DNA from: Carya illinoinensis
Taxonomy: Eukaryota; Streptophyta; Magnoliopsida; Fagales; Juglandaceae
Reading direction: 5' to 3'
DNA: 64,000 nt
NCBI RefSeq assembly: GCF_018687715.1
Contig: NC_056762.1
Location: forward strand, 44,633,520 to 44,697,519
How positions within the stretch are numbered: the first letter of the stretch is position 1; every line of letters begins with the position of its first letter. Positions 12,501 through 24,266 of this stretch are shown here, piece after piece. The position numbers were made by a program, and so were the translations under genes. The notes under the pieces are model-generated. The model was given only the letters and a program-made list of their open reading frames with translations, had not been told where the DNA came from and did no database searches.

Positions 12501-14765
12501 TAGCAGGCTAGAGAATGAAAAAGAGTAAATAAATTGGCACTTTTTCAGTCATCTGGTGAGGGAATTTGTCAAGAAAAGGTATGTTTTCTTTAATATTTTG
12601 ATGTTAGTTTTCTCTTTCCTCTTGAATGTGAGGAGAATCAAGTCTGGTTTTAAAGCTTTTCTTTGCAGGTACCGCATGCTTTCACAATAAACAAAGTACT
12701 CTAGATAAAGAAACAAGATGCTTTTTATTTTTCAGTTTTGGTTTTTGAAGTTGGAACTGAAACAATTGTTGTGTGCTTTATGTGGCAGATTTCCAAGGAA
12801 CATACTCTGGAAGAGTTTAGGAGTAGGTGACTTCTTCCCAGCGCAAATGTAGCTGAAGATTGCAGAAGTCACTGACGTTACAGTGTATATTCTCTACTCA
12901 TTATTGTATTGGACCTTTTGCTATCTGACCGTAATTCCTCAGTTCCATACTTTGCCGATGGAAAGGGCTATTTTGCAGCTTATTGGTTTGAAGCAAAATT
13001 TTCATGGCAGCTAAAACAAATTTGGGCATTGATTCTACTGCTCAACTCTTTCGCTCCCTGCAGTCTCCCCTTCTTCTTTAGCACTTATTCCCAATTTTAA
13101 CGCCACAGCACCAGCAGTGCAGCAAACTCTAGAGATAACAAGTTTCTAACCGGTAGATGCACATTAGTCCGTTGCTTCCAGCAGTTGCTCATTCCCTGAG
13201 GCCAAAGCTGGAATTCCACAGATTTTTGTAAAAGCAGTGAGTTTCTATATATTTGACAATTATTTTCTTGGATGGAAAATGAAGTTACCAGAAACTCAAG
13301 GAGCCTCAGGTTTGAATACATATTTGAACTTATTAGAAAGAGAAATTGCTGTGCAGAAGTTCGAAGAAGTGGCAACCGGCAACTAAACTGTTAAATAGAG
13401 TTGGACAAGTAATCTTTTGGTAGTGTTATTGTAGATGTTACAAGATAACAAATACCATCAAGTTTGGAGCTAAATTCAGTCTTGCTAATTGAACTTCTAC
13501 TTCTAGTCTTATTGCAGTGATCTGAGCCACCCCTACCCTATTTGTCCAATCTGTTTCATTTGAGAACTTACAACAGATCGAATAAGTTGGTCCTTAGTGG
13601 TTATTTTCGTGGGATTATGTTGTTTAGCTAAGAGCTGGAGCTAGAGCTCTGGATATTTAATGAATCAATCATATAGGATTATATAACAGAAGTGAAAACA
13701 AATAGCTGTGGTCATGGACTAGAAAGATTTTTAAAAAGATTGCAACGGCTACATGACGTGTGAATGTATCCATTATTTTTTGCTTTTGAAATGGTGGGTT
13801 TGGACTTTGGACCCACGATCACATCACATGGCCTCCTTTTGTCATTATTGAATTCAACAAACAAATGGCAAAGCTTACCCCATTCTAGGAATCTTTCTAT
13901 AATTCTATGTTGCCGTTTAAGATTTCAAGATCCATCATCCATTATGTTGGAATTCAGTGCCACAAATGTAAAGCACGTGGGAAGGGAACGGTTCTTACTA
14001 CTACTTTTTTAAATCATACCCTACTATCATTTTACTTATATTTCAATAAATAAGATGTGATATATTTATTAAAATTAAATAATTTTTTATTATCAAATGA
14101 TAATAAATGTACCACATCATTTAACATTAGAATCTATATTTTATACGAAATAATTTAGATATTGCTTCTATCTTTATGAAAATGATAAGAAAAATAAATA
14201 GATAAGAAATTATAAAGCAACTCTAATGATTCCATTCCCATTGACAATGTTTTCAGCTGTTTTTTTTTTTTTTTGGCATAAAATATAGACTCCAATGTTA
14301 AATACGATGAGTATTTAAAATATGATGAGTATTATATCTATATCTTTTAAAATTGTAATATATATATATATATATTTGTACTATAAATTGATAATAAAAA
14401 GATCTTCAAGCTGTAGTTAATACCATTCTGCTCAAAGCTTTGCATCATCAGTACAGTCTACATTCACCTGTAATCAATGAGCCAGCCCCAATCTTTGACC
14501 CAGTAGTCAGTACTCCAACATCCCACCCACAAAGCGGTGTCGTCCCATTCCTTCTAAACTCCACTCTAGGTCCTGATGACCGTTACAATCCCTACTATTC
14601 AACCATCAACGTCCCCTTCAAACCGACCAACGCGCCACTTTTCCCACCCCACCCGACCCCACTTTGATCCATAATCCTCTCCCTATCTATCTCTTTCTCT
14701 GCAAACATAACCATTTCCTTCCCCTCCAATTTTCTTCGACGTTATTCATGTATTATTCCGCATCC
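12501..14765. other. Spacer: INCENP 3'UTR and lectin-kinase upstream region
   Basis: No supported gene. The first several hundred bases are probably 3'UTR. From about 14000 to 14400 the sequence is strongly AT-rich, with an alternating TA run near 14360 and a poly-T run near 14261. From about 14500 a C-rich region leads into the kinase gene. The open frame at 14440-14667 is proline-rich low complexity and probably leader. Confidence 0.5.
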
Positions 14766-16805
14766 ATGCCTCCAAGAAAGCTTCTTGTTTTCTTGGCAAT
14801 ATTTCTTGCTGTTCACTTCGCCTTCTCTGAACCTTCTTTGGCCTCAGCCAACGATGTCAATCTCGATTTCCTTTCTTTCACGCTCCGCAACTTCACTCTC
14901 CTTGGTGACTCCTACCTCCGAAATGGAGTCGTCGGGCTCACCCGAGAGCTCGGCGTGCCCTCTTCCGGCGCCGGCACCGTCATCTACAACGAACCCATCA
15001 CCTTCTTCGATCCCGAATCCAATGTCACGGCCTCTTTCTCCACTAGTTTCTCTTTCTCCATTCTTAATGTCAATCCCAGCTCCTATGGGGACGGCTTAGC
15101 GTTCTTTCTCTCGGCTGATAACCAGACTCTTGGGAGCCCAGGAGGATATTTGGGCCTCGTTAATTCGTCCCAGTTGACCAAGAACAAGTTCGTGGCAGTT
15201 GAACTCGATACCCGCCTCGACACGCACTTCAATGACCCGAACGATAATCATGTCGGGTTGGACATCGAAAGCCTTAATTCTATCAAGACCGGGGATCTAC
15301 TCTTGCAGGAGATTGATCTCAAGAGTGGCCATTCGATCACAGCTTGGATTGATTACGATAATGATATAGGAAAGCTTAATGTTTCTTTAAGTTATTCGAG
15401 CTTTAAGCCCAAGAAGCCGGTGCTGAGTGTTGATATTGACCTTAGTGATTATCTCAAGGAGGTCATGTATGTGGGATTTTCGGCTTCGACCGAGGGGAGT
15501 ACCGAGCGTCATTTGATTGAGACTTGGAGTTTTACTACTTCCGGTTTTGTTCCGGCGAGGCCAAGGTCACATCCCCACAATGTGTCTGATACCTCGGTGA
15601 CGGTCACCCCACCCATTCCTGTTTCGAGTTCCAGTGGTAAACATCACAGTAGGATTGGTTTTGGTTTTGGGATCGCTGGTCTGGCCTTCTTCTTCGTAGT
15701 TCTTGCGGTTTTCGGTTTCGTTTCTCTTAGGAAATTGAGAGGCATCAGGAAGCAGATGAGCTTCAAAGCGGAGCTGCTTACAGGGCCAAGAGAATTTACT
15801 TACAAGGAGCTAAAGTCAGCCACAAAGGGGTTTCATTCCAGCAGGATAATTGGCCACGGTGCGTTTGGGACGGTTTACAAAGCAATCATCACCTCGTCTA
15901 AAATGGGAACGATGGCCGCAGTAAAAAGATCGAAACACTCCAACGAAGGGAAGACTGAATTTCTCTCAGAACTGTCTATTATAGCTAGTTTGAGGCACAA
16001 GAATTTGGTTCAGCTCCAAGGTTGGTGTGTTGCTGAGGGTGAGTTGCTGCTTGTTTATGACTTCATGCCCAATGGGAGCCTTGATAAGGTGCTGTACCAA
16101 GAATCTGGGCAAGGCACTTTGTTGGATTGGTCGCATAGGCTTAACATTGCGATCGGGTTGGCTTCTGTTCTGACATATTTGCATCAAGAATGTGAACAGA
16201 AAGTCATTCACAGAGACATAAAGACAGGGAATGTGTTGCTGGATGGGTGCTTTAACGCGAGGCTGGGTGATTTTGGATTGGCAAAACTCATGGACCATGA
16301 CAAGAGCCCTGACTCGACTCTTACTGCTGGAACAATGGGCTACCTTGCACCTGAGTATCTTCAGTATGGGAAAGCAACTGACAAGACAGATGTTTTTAGC
16401 TACGGTGTGGTTATACTTGAAGTGGCTTGTGGGAGAAGGCCAATTGAGAGAGAACCAGAAAGTCTCAAAATGGTGAATTTGGTTGATTGGGTGTGGGGAT
16501 TGAATGCAGAAGGAAGGATAATTGAAGCAGCTGACTCAAGGTTGAATGGGGAGTTTGAGGAGGAAGAGATGAGGAAGCTGTTACTGGTGGGCTTGAGCTG
16601 TGCAAACCCGGATAGCGCAAAGAGGCCTTCAATGAGGAGAGTCCTACAGATCCTTAATAATGAGGCGGAGCTACTAGCTGTGCCAAAGAGGAAACCTAGT
16701 ATCACTTTCTCTTACTGCTTGCCTTTGAGCCTGGATGACATTGTTTCAGAAAGTGAAGAAGAGTGCGAGACCCTCACCTCTTTGTGTGAGATTAAAATAG
16801 ACTGA
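14766..16805 (+). CDS. L-type lectin-domain receptor kinase, S.7 type
   Basis: Plasma-membrane receptor-like kinase with a legume-type lectin ectodomain and a cytosolic Ser/Thr kinase. The gene is intronless, as is usual. From the ATG at 14766 it has 679 residues: signal peptide (about 1-26, MPPRKLLVFLAIFLAVHF), lectin domain (about 29-275, with NDPNDNHVGLDI), a transmembrane helix near 297-321 and a kinase domain from about 345. The kinase has a glycine loop (GHGAFGTV), Lys in AAVKRSKH, HRD near 484, DFG near 502 and GTMGYLAPEY, so it should be an active RD kinase. The tail carries LSLDDIVSESEEE. The ATG at 14664 would add 34 residues before the signal peptide and is disfavoured. The subclass call rests on overall similarity, length and Arabidopsis gene order; a VIII-type LecRK is the alternative. 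A rice S.7 member is known for pollen aperture formation. Confidence 0.93.
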   Translation: MPPRKLLVFLAIFLAVHFAFSEPSLASANDVNLDFLSFTLRNFTLLGDSYLRNGVVGLTRELGVPSSGAGTVIYNEPITFFDPESNVTASFSTSFSFSILNVNPSSYGDGLAFFLSADNQTLGSPGGYLGLVNSSQLTKNKFVAVELDTRLDTHFNDPNDNHVGLDIESLNSIKTGDLLLQEIDLKSGHSITAWIDYDNDIGKLNVSLSYSSFKPKKPVLSVDIDLSDYLKEVMYVGFSASTEGSTERHLIETWSFTTSGFVPARPRSHPHNVSDTSVTVTPPIPVSSSSGKHHSRIGFGFGIAGLAFFFVVLAVFGFVSLRKLRGIRKQMSFKAELLTGPREFTYKELKSATKGFHSSRIIGHGAFGTVYKAIITSSKMGTMAAVKRSKHSNEGKTEFLSELSIIASLRHKNLVQLQGWCVAEGELLLVYDFMPNGSLDKVLYQESGQGTLLDWSHRLNIAIGLASVLTYLHQECEQKVIHRDIKTGNVLLDGCFNARLGDFGLAKLMDHDKSPDSTLTAGTMGYLAPEYLQYGKATDKTDVFSYGVVILEVACGRRPIEREPESLKMVNLVDWVWGLNAEGRIIEAADSRLNGEFEEEEMRKLLLVGLSCANPDSAKRPSMRRVLQILNNEAELLAVPKRKPSITFSYCLPLSLDDIVSESEEECETLTSLCEIKID

Positions 16806-19424
16806 AGGAAGAATTCATGTTTTCAGCTTGTGCAGAGCGTATTGATTGCTCGATTATTTCATTCTTTTAGTTCTATTGTAGTGTTATCAAGTCTCTAATT
16901 CAGAAAATAGAGGCTGTAGTTTCACTGGCGTGAGTTCAAAACAATTCCATTGAACTATCTGGTCTCTGCTGTATCCACTGGCATAAGAAACTTTCTTAAA
17001 TGTCTTAAAAAATGTATTGGTTCTCTGCCATAACTCATCTTTGCGGCTTTGGACTCTTTAAGAACATATTACCACCGCAGTAATGCCCATATATGAAGTT
17101 AAAAGCGATACTGCTTCCGTTTTCTCGAGTAGTATATTTGTAATTTGTGACATTCTAGAACTTATATAAGTATGTGAATCTCAGGATATGGTTTTTGATA
17201 TTTCATTATGTAATCAAAGGGAGCTGTGAATGTTGCCCTGCCTCGCAAATGCAACAGTCTTTATAACTGAGCTCCATTGCAAAGCACTTAATTATGATCT
17301 GTTTATAGCTTAGGTCATAAATTGAGAGTATTAGGATTAGCGCATGAACTTCCAACTAAGATGTATGCTTTGATTTAAGCTCATCTTTTGCTCCTAAGGT
17401 TCGGGTTCTTTGATTAATATTCATGTGTACAAAAATTATGCTTCACAGAACACTGATATTGAGTTTGGGTTAAAAAATAGTAAGAATATGGACCTGGGGA
17501 GTTGTCTCCGTCCATTGCAAACCCATCCCTTTTTAGGGGAGTTTAGGACTGCAGGGGTGGTAAACACTAAAGACAACAACTCACTCACAATAATTATTTA
17601 TTTTGAATACCAAGCCTTATCTTTGTATTGGAAATGGAATGAAGTGGTTTAATATGGTGGTAATTGGATGGTATGACCACTAAAACTCGCATCTGCCATC
17701 TAAGGTGCTTGCACTCCCATTTTGATACCAGAGGTTGGTGATGGCTTGAATGGATTATTAGATAGAGCTTAAGAATTTACATCAGCATATGAACTAATTA
17801 CAGAATGTGTATCAGAAAACTCACGTAAACTGCAATTCCTGACTCTGAAGTATTCTTCTCAGATCTTTCTGGATGGAGAAAACCTCTGGACAAGGCAAAG
17901 ACACACCAGAAAGATCTGCAATCAGAACGCCCACAGTTTGAGTTTGGGATGTTCAAATCAAGCTGAGGTGACTTCTTGCTTGACTTGTGTCGCTGATGTC
18001 CTAGGCCGCAACGCTTAAGACATGATACTTTGCATGCCTCCCGGCATTCAGTGTTATGCTGTATAAAGTATCCCGACTCAGTTTGATCTGACTTCCATTT
18101 CATGGTTTCATGTTGATTTTGGAATTGTACAGCCACCTGGGATCTTTGTTCACTTGCAGGTTGCATTTGATCACCACAGTTATGTTGGCCGCAACAAGTT
18201 GTTGGGACTTCAAATAATTGCATGGCTCGGAGGATGTGCGTGAGCATGCTCCTTAAGCTACCTAAGAAGCCCTTATCACAAGCTACATGGGAAAATGATC
18301 TCTCCAAATTGACTATCATACTTCCAAATACAAAAGAAACAGTTCAGCCAATGAACCTTTGGTTCAACATTATTAAAGATTCGAAGCATGACAGATTTGA
18401 TCATTATAAGGAAAACAAACAGCAGCAACAACAAAGTCGAAATTAAGAAGTAGCAGGATATATGTACGTACCATTTTCTAGACATGATCTGAAGCCTAAA
18501 GCCCAGTTTAGAAGAATCTATCACAACAACAAATTAATTCAATTCAGCTGAGCAAAAATTAATTTGTAAAGAATGGAGTGAAGCATGTCGGGCCAGCAGG
18601 GATATTGCATAGCAAATCTATACTAAAAAGCCTTTGTATGTATTACAATATCATATTTTCCTCTAGAATTGGCATGATCTGTAAAACCCTTTATTCGTTA
18701 GCAATTTTTACTCAAGAGAACGATGATTTCATCTAAAACGATTGTACAGAATCTCTTGAATTATTGTCATCTTGTGATTCAGTACTGGTGGGTGTTTTCT
18801 TGTACGTACGCCTTTGTGGTGACAGACGTACAGTATCCTCCCTAGCTATCTGCTACCAACAGATATAAGCTCATCCGTGCCTTTACTTTGTAAAATTAAA
18901 TGGCTTTCTTAAAAAAAAGTGCCCTATGGAAGGGTTTTCTTGTCAGCAAATGAAAAATATTATGGAAATACAAAGAACCTTTCCAGTTCCTTTGGGGATC
19001 CAGGAACTCGTGATTTTTTGTAGTATAGAAGGTGTACATGCAGCATGTCCACTCAAGACTGATATCCTTGTAGATTTTTACCTGAAGTAAAGATCTAGAT
19101 GCAGGCCCCCATTATTGTCGTTAACGTTCATCCAACACAAAACGAAAATTAGTTCCTAGAGATTTAAGTTATCGCTTAGGATCCTCCGGCCTCTTTCATG
19201 TCTTCATTTCCTTGCTCTTGATAAGAATATTAATTAGCATTTCCTTTGGTCCATGAAGGGAAAGATCGATCTTCAAAACACTGTTACATCAAATCAAAGG
19301 TTCACAACAATAAAATAGCATTTTGATTACCAAAGTATGATCTGACCTGTAAGGACAAAAACACAGGATCCACACGGTGCGGGTGACACGGCAGACATAA
19401 TTAATTACAGTACTATCGCGTAAA
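16806..19424. other. Spacer: kinase 3'UTR and candidate 3' part of a minus-strand pri-miRNA
   Basis: No firmly supported protein gene. The lectin-kinase 3'UTR occupies the start. The minus-strand open frames at 17798-18319 and 18276-18524 lie downstream of the MIR156 hairpin in its direction of transcription and could be 3' exons of the primary transcript. Confidence 0.4.
17798..18319 (-). other. 173-codon open frame with an EAR-like LDLNIP motif, function unknown
   Basis: I do not recognise this protein. It has a cysteine pattern C-x3-C-x3-C-x3-C at residues 92-104 (CREACKVSCLKRC), then a basic stretch and SPQLDLNIP at about 118-125. LDLNIP matches the DLNxxP form of the EAR co-repressor motif. 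No signal peptide or transmembrane segment is evident. It lies about 1.1 kb downstream of the MIR156 hairpin on the same strand, so it could equally be non-coding 3' sequence of that transcript. Chance is quite possible for a frame of this length. Confidence 0.2.
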
Positions 19425-19518
19425 GTTGTTGACAGAAGAAGAGAAAGCACACTCCCAGCAAAGACAAAAACTCCCTTTAGCCAATGGAGGGTTGTGCTCT
19501 CTCTCTTCTGTCAACAAT
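19425..19518 (-). ncRNA. MIR156: MIR156/157-family microRNA hairpin
   Basis: On the minus strand a 21-nt 5' arm, revcomp of 19494-19514, begins TTGACAGAAGAGAG and ends AGAGCAC, the miR156/157 family signature. The opposite arm (19429-19450 on the plus strand) is nearly complementary. The stem continues with CTCC/GGAG pairing and closes on a loop of about 30 nt. Mature miR156 directs cleavage and repression of SPL transcription factors and sets the juvenile phase. The hairpin sits between the lectin kinase and the PPR gene; as I recall, Arabidopsis MIR156H (At5g55835) sits between the same orthologues. The plus-strand reading would put a non-conserved sequence on the 5' arm, so minus is preferred. 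Confidence 0.88.
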
Positions 19519-20081
19519 ATGATCATCTATATCATCCCATTCATTTCCACCATCCACTTTCAATGCCCTTAGCATGGCATGTATATGTGCATTCTTCTTT
19601 CATCAAACAATCACTGAAATAATGGAAAACCATGAAAAAAATGGTTCAGTATGATCAGATCATGATATGAGTCATCATGCATGCATGCTTCTGAACACTA
19701 AATATATATATATATATATGCATTATGGATGGATCATGACCAGACTATCTCACAATGATCGATATGAATTAACCGAGTCAAAAAGCATGTATATTTCCAT
19801 TAATCAGAAACATCCATACAAATCATGAGAACTTGAATAGAAATTTTCTGTGTTGATGAACCTTAATTTTACGGCAGAAATTAAGACTGAAACATGAGAA
19901 AAAAAAAAAAAAAAAAAAGTAAAGAGGATTTGCCTAACCTTTTTAACTGGAAGAAACAAATATCATGATGAACACGATCGTTACAAGAAGATGAGCTGAA
20001 AGAGAGGGAGAGAGACGTAGAAGTTTAAAAGCTCCACCACCATGTAAAAATACTTGGCACCACCACAATAGCTAGGCGCTT

Positions 20082-20092
20082 CTCTTATAGAG
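20082..20092 (-). promoter_or_regulatory. Putative TATA box of the pri-miR156 transcript
   Basis: On the minus strand the sequence reads CTCTATAAGAG, about 570 bp upstream of the hairpin. A pyrimidine-rich leader (CTCTCTCCCTCTCTTTCAG) follows near 20020-19990. The position suits a pol II pri-miRNA promoter. Motif evidence only. Confidence 0.45.
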
Positions 20093-20102
20093 AGATATGG
20101 CC

Positions 20103-20326
20103 AACCGGCTATAGCCAACGATGCACGGATTTGACCGGCTAGTGAGAGTAAAAGTGGTCTTCTTTAATAACTTCTACATTGTTTTATTTACTATTTAGCA
20201 GTTTCTGTAGTGTGCATTTATTTGACTAATATGTCTTTTTAGGGTTTTTAATTATTTGTTTTCGTTTTTAGCAAGCAACATCATAAATATGTAACTGAAT
20301 CTATGGTGGGGGTAACCGGCTATAGC
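20103..20326. repeat. Repeated AACCGGCTATAGC motif upstream of MIR156
   Basis: A 13-bp direct repeat AACCGGCTATAGC occurs at 20103-20115 and 20314-20326. A shorter ACCGGCTA copy lies at 20134-20141. All three are just upstream of the putative TATA box, so they could be cis-elements of the MIR156 promoter. Confidence 0.5.
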
Positions 20327-21369
20327 AGGTAGACTCACGAAAAGTCGCTGGACGTAGATTGCGACACGTGGAAGACATGCCGAATAGAGACTTGGACTGG
20401 GCCGACTCTTGAGTGTTCCGTAGTGAAAAATGGAAATATTTGAATCGAATCTGCCGCATGCTGATCAAGCGTTGAAACAAACGTAAAATAAACTACTTAA
20501 TTAACTGAATTAAAGAGTAAAATGAGATATAAACATCATGATTTTAAATTTTTAATCATATCCATCTAAAGCGTTGTTTGAACTTTAAAGAGAAGAGACG
20601 TAATTAAAAAAAATTGGACAATTATTACGGTTTATTTTTTACGAAATTAACTATTTACTGCTAAAACAAACTTATCCATCCCACATAATTAATGATGGTA
20701 ACGGATTTCAGAGGAAATGATACATTTTTTTGTATCTTATTAGTAAACTTCCACTATTTTATATATCAGTAATGTTAGATACAATTATGAGTTGTTTATT
20801 ATCGTATACTTTTTTAAAAAAATAGTGAAGTAAATTATTAAATAATTTAATATTTTTTATCAAGAGTACGTGACTCAGATGACATGAGACTCAACTTCTA
20901 TAATAGAGGTTCTAGTTTAATTCTCCTTTTCAAATCCTCCAATATCAATAATAATAATAATAATTTTATAGAAATTTTATATTTATTATTTTTTTTAAAA
21001 GATAACTTTAAATTAATAAAATTAACATCATTTCTCCTTATATACGACAAGTGTTTCAGAAAACAAATAAAGGGATCCGTAGAAATCCATCGATCATGTG
21101 AAAAGCAGTGGGGTTTTACTTTGGAGAGAGAACTTAATTTGCTCTAGTGCTTGTGGCCGAAGCAAACATGAGTATATAGTACTGGTCTTCATGAGTACCT
21201 TTAATTACTTCTTTCATATGAATTAGTCAAACACGATGTTGTTCACGTACCTCATTGATTTGTCACACGCATGCATGTTTTAAAAAACGAAAAAAACAAA
21301 AAAAAATTCTGCTCGAGGCATGAAGCTTCTTAGTTACTTCATGCACGCAGAGGTCCACAGATATATAAA
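20327..21369. other. AT-rich spacer
   Basis: No gene recognised. The sequence is AT-rich, with short ATA and T runs near 20640-21010. The open frame at 20884-21147 is low-complexity Asn/Leu/Phe and unsupported. The left part probably belongs to the MIR156 upstream region. Confidence 0.5.
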
Positions 21370-22440
21370 TTTTCATCCATGTTGATGATATTTTAATTGT
21401 AAGCAATGATATAGAGGTTGTACGTGAATACTCTCAAAGTGTTTCTTGATCAGAAGTTTAAATAGAAAGATCTTGATTTTTTGAAATATTTTCTAGGGTT
21501 TGAGGTTGCCGGCATCGACAAAAGTATTTATCTTTTACAAAGAAAATATGCTTTGTAAATCTTATTCGATAGTGGTTACTTGGGTTATAAACCAATCAAG
21601 ACTCCAATGGAACAAAAATTAAGTTGTCTCAGTCTGATGGTGCCATTCTTGATGATCCTACGGTTTATAGAAGATTTGTGGGTTGTTTATTATATCTTAC
21701 AATAACTAGGCCATACATTACTTTTGCTATTCATATACTTAGCCAGTTTATGGACTCCCCTTGACAACCTCATCTTCATGATGCAAATTGGGTCTTACAG
21801 TACCTAAAGTCCTCTCTAGGTTAGGGACTTTTTTTTCCTACTACCTCATCCATCCATTTGAATGCTTTCATAGATTTTGATTGGGTTGGATGTAATGATA
21901 CCAGACGTTCTATAACTGGTTTTTGTGTATTTATTGGTACCTCTCTTGTATCTTGAAAGTCCAAGAAGCAGGCCACAGTCTCCCAATCCTCAGTCGAGGC
22001 AGAGTACTGTGCCATGACAATAACTGTTTAGAAATTGATTTGGATTTCTGCCTTACTACATGAGTAGCAAATTCACTTATCTAATCATGCTTCTTGATAT
22101 TGTGACAATAAAGATACCATTCACATTGCTTCCAACCCAATTTTCACAAATACACTAAGTATATAGAGATCGATTGCCATTTTGTTTGTGACAAAATCCA
22201 AGCTAGCTGGGCACATTCGTAGCTTTCATGTTTTCTCAAAATCTCAACTTACTGATTGCTTTGTCAAACCCTTTGACTATCCTTAACATTCATGCTTCAG
22301 CTTGAGGGAGAATATTAGAGATTAGATATTTTATTTTAATTTTGCTTTTTCCCACTCATTCTTTTATTGCATATATATAAACGCATGTGATATTTTCCCT
22401 AAGTTCAGTTTTTAAGCTCACCAAAGATCAGACTCAGGGG
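21370..22440 (+). mobile_element. Decayed Ty1/Copia fragment (RT end, RNase H, start of 3' LTR)
   Basis: Conceptual reading across several stops and frameshifts gives the reverse transcriptase VDDILIVSND box at 21381-21410, then LKYFLGFEVAG and RRFVGCLLYLTITRP. RNase H follows with DWVGCNDTRRSITGF and SKKQATVSQSSVEAEY. A polypurine-like CTTGAGGGAGAATATTAG at about 22301 should mark the border with the 3' LTR, of which roughly 130 bp may remain. The gag, protease, integrase and 5' LTR parts are absent. The copy is broken by many stops and is old. It differs from the intact-frame Copia element at 59 kb. Confidence 0.85.
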
Positions 22441-24266
22441 TACTTCAGATTAAAGCAACATTAACAATGGGATGATTTATATATAATTTACAAAGCAAAT
22501 CATGTATGGAATTAAAAAAAGTTGCTTGCATTTTATGATCTTTGAGACATGGATTTGGACATTAGTTCATGAATGAGAGTTAAGCAAGAGGGCTTTATCT
22601 ACTCAATTCTAGTAGAAACTTCTAATATTATCTAATATTGTCACATGCCGGTACACGTACATGATGATTTACTTTTTAGCCCTCATTTTACATCTAATTA
22701 CCGATACTAATCACCATTTTCATTTTAACAACCATATTAATAATTGTCTGCAAATTAATATACATAGCTCCAAATCCAATCATGGGCCGGGCTTTTTATT
22801 GGGCTCCAGTTCACGAGTCCAGTACTACATATTAGTCCCACTCAAATTTTCATTGTGAAAAGGCCGTAAAGCCCAAAAGAGTGGTGCGAGCGAGCAGTAA
22901 GAATTGGACACAATTAAGAAAGAATAATCTGCTCGACTTGCTTCCTTTTTCTCTTTAACTTTTTTCCTTCACCACGACCAAGAGGAAAGCTGGCTTTCTT
23001 TTAACATATAAACATGTAAACTGGTTGACAAGGTTCTATATACTATATCATAATATATATTGCATGTCTTCTGTCTAGTACTCTATATATCTTATATAGT
23101 TATGGACTTACTATAACGTTCATGGTAGGTAGTATACGAGATCATATATTGCTTAGAAAGAGAAGTTATTATTTTTTATAAAATTTAAATGTGGTTCCAA
23201 TTATATTATTAATTAGTTCTTTTGAAGTATATATCATTTGATTTGGATCGTCTTTTAAAACGTTACACGTATAGCCACCGGTTATTAATGGATAATAAAC
23301 ATATAATTTAAGAAGTAAGGAATAAAAAGGACTTGAAATGTTGGTCCAAAAATAATTCATTGTTCATGGAATAACTAAAAATTAATTTCAACCTGCATGT
23401 ATGTCCTCCCTCCCAAACCCTTCATCGCTAAGACAAGTGCTGGCATATTCACATATATTTGCGAGTTCAGTTCTACCAATGCAATCTCCAAAGTATATAT
23501 GCCTTTCCTGGATGTGCCTGGCTGGCATGCATGCATGGCCCTGGCTCCGATGGCAATGTTACATTAAACAAGCGACAGACCTTGACATGTTGGATTACAT
23601 GATAAATACCATTAGATTTAGAGCAATGCCAGGTACCAACTTTAAATATAAACAAGTTTCTTATATATCTTTTATAAAAAAATATATCTCATTAATAAAA
23701 TAATTTTATTACGTATAAGTAAAATCGCGTACTAATCTATTTATTAATTATTTATATTTAAAATTTAAATTAATATTATTTTTAATAAAATTTATTTTTT
23801 AATCAAACACATTGATATTACTACACAGTTATAGTTATAAATAAATTTTTCTTTATTTAAAACTATTTATTGGATATTTCATTTCCCCGAATATCTCTGT
23901 TCCATTTCTCTCCTCTTCCCTCTTCCCCTATATATATATACACACACGCATATAATATACACGCGTAGAGAACACTTGGTTTCTCAGCAGGAATTCTTCT
24001 CCAACTCTCTCCCTCTCTTTTGATCCCATCAAAACCCTAATCCCTGTTTGCAAAATCCTCGAATTGTCTACGTTTTTGTTCCGGTTCTAGCTGATTATTC
24101 GTCGGAATGATAGCCGCAGGATCCAATTCTCGTGAATAGTACGGAAAACCCTATGTATTTTTAACACTATACAGTTTTTGATCATCCGGTCGATTCTCCT
24201 TTTCTCGGGGGGATTTGATCGGTTTCTCGAAGCGGTTTGGATTCGTGAAATGCTTTCAATTCCAAG
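22441..24266. other. Spacer and UPL upstream region, with a repeat-like AT-rich block
   Basis: No gene recognised. A block from about 23618 to 23880 begins GAGCAATGCCAGGTACCAAC and is AT-rich with TTTAAATT palindromes; it resembles a dispersed non-autonomous repeat, which is inference. An alternating TATATATATACACACAC stretch at about 23927-23948 and a following CT-rich leader probably form the HECT-ligase promoter and 5'UTR. Confidence 0.45.

Noticed and set aside
14440..14667. Proline-rich 75-codon frame before the lectin kinase
   Set aside because: Low-complexity leader sequence, no conserved domain, directly abuts the kinase frame.
21821..22015. Minus-strand open frame of 64 codons
   Set aside because: Antisense of the decayed Copia RNase H region.
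23500..23570. miR160-like words (GCCTGGCTGG, CCTGGCTCC) near GCATGCATGCATG
   Set aside because: The 21-nt miR160 sequence is not present and no convincing precursor stem with a star strand is formed.
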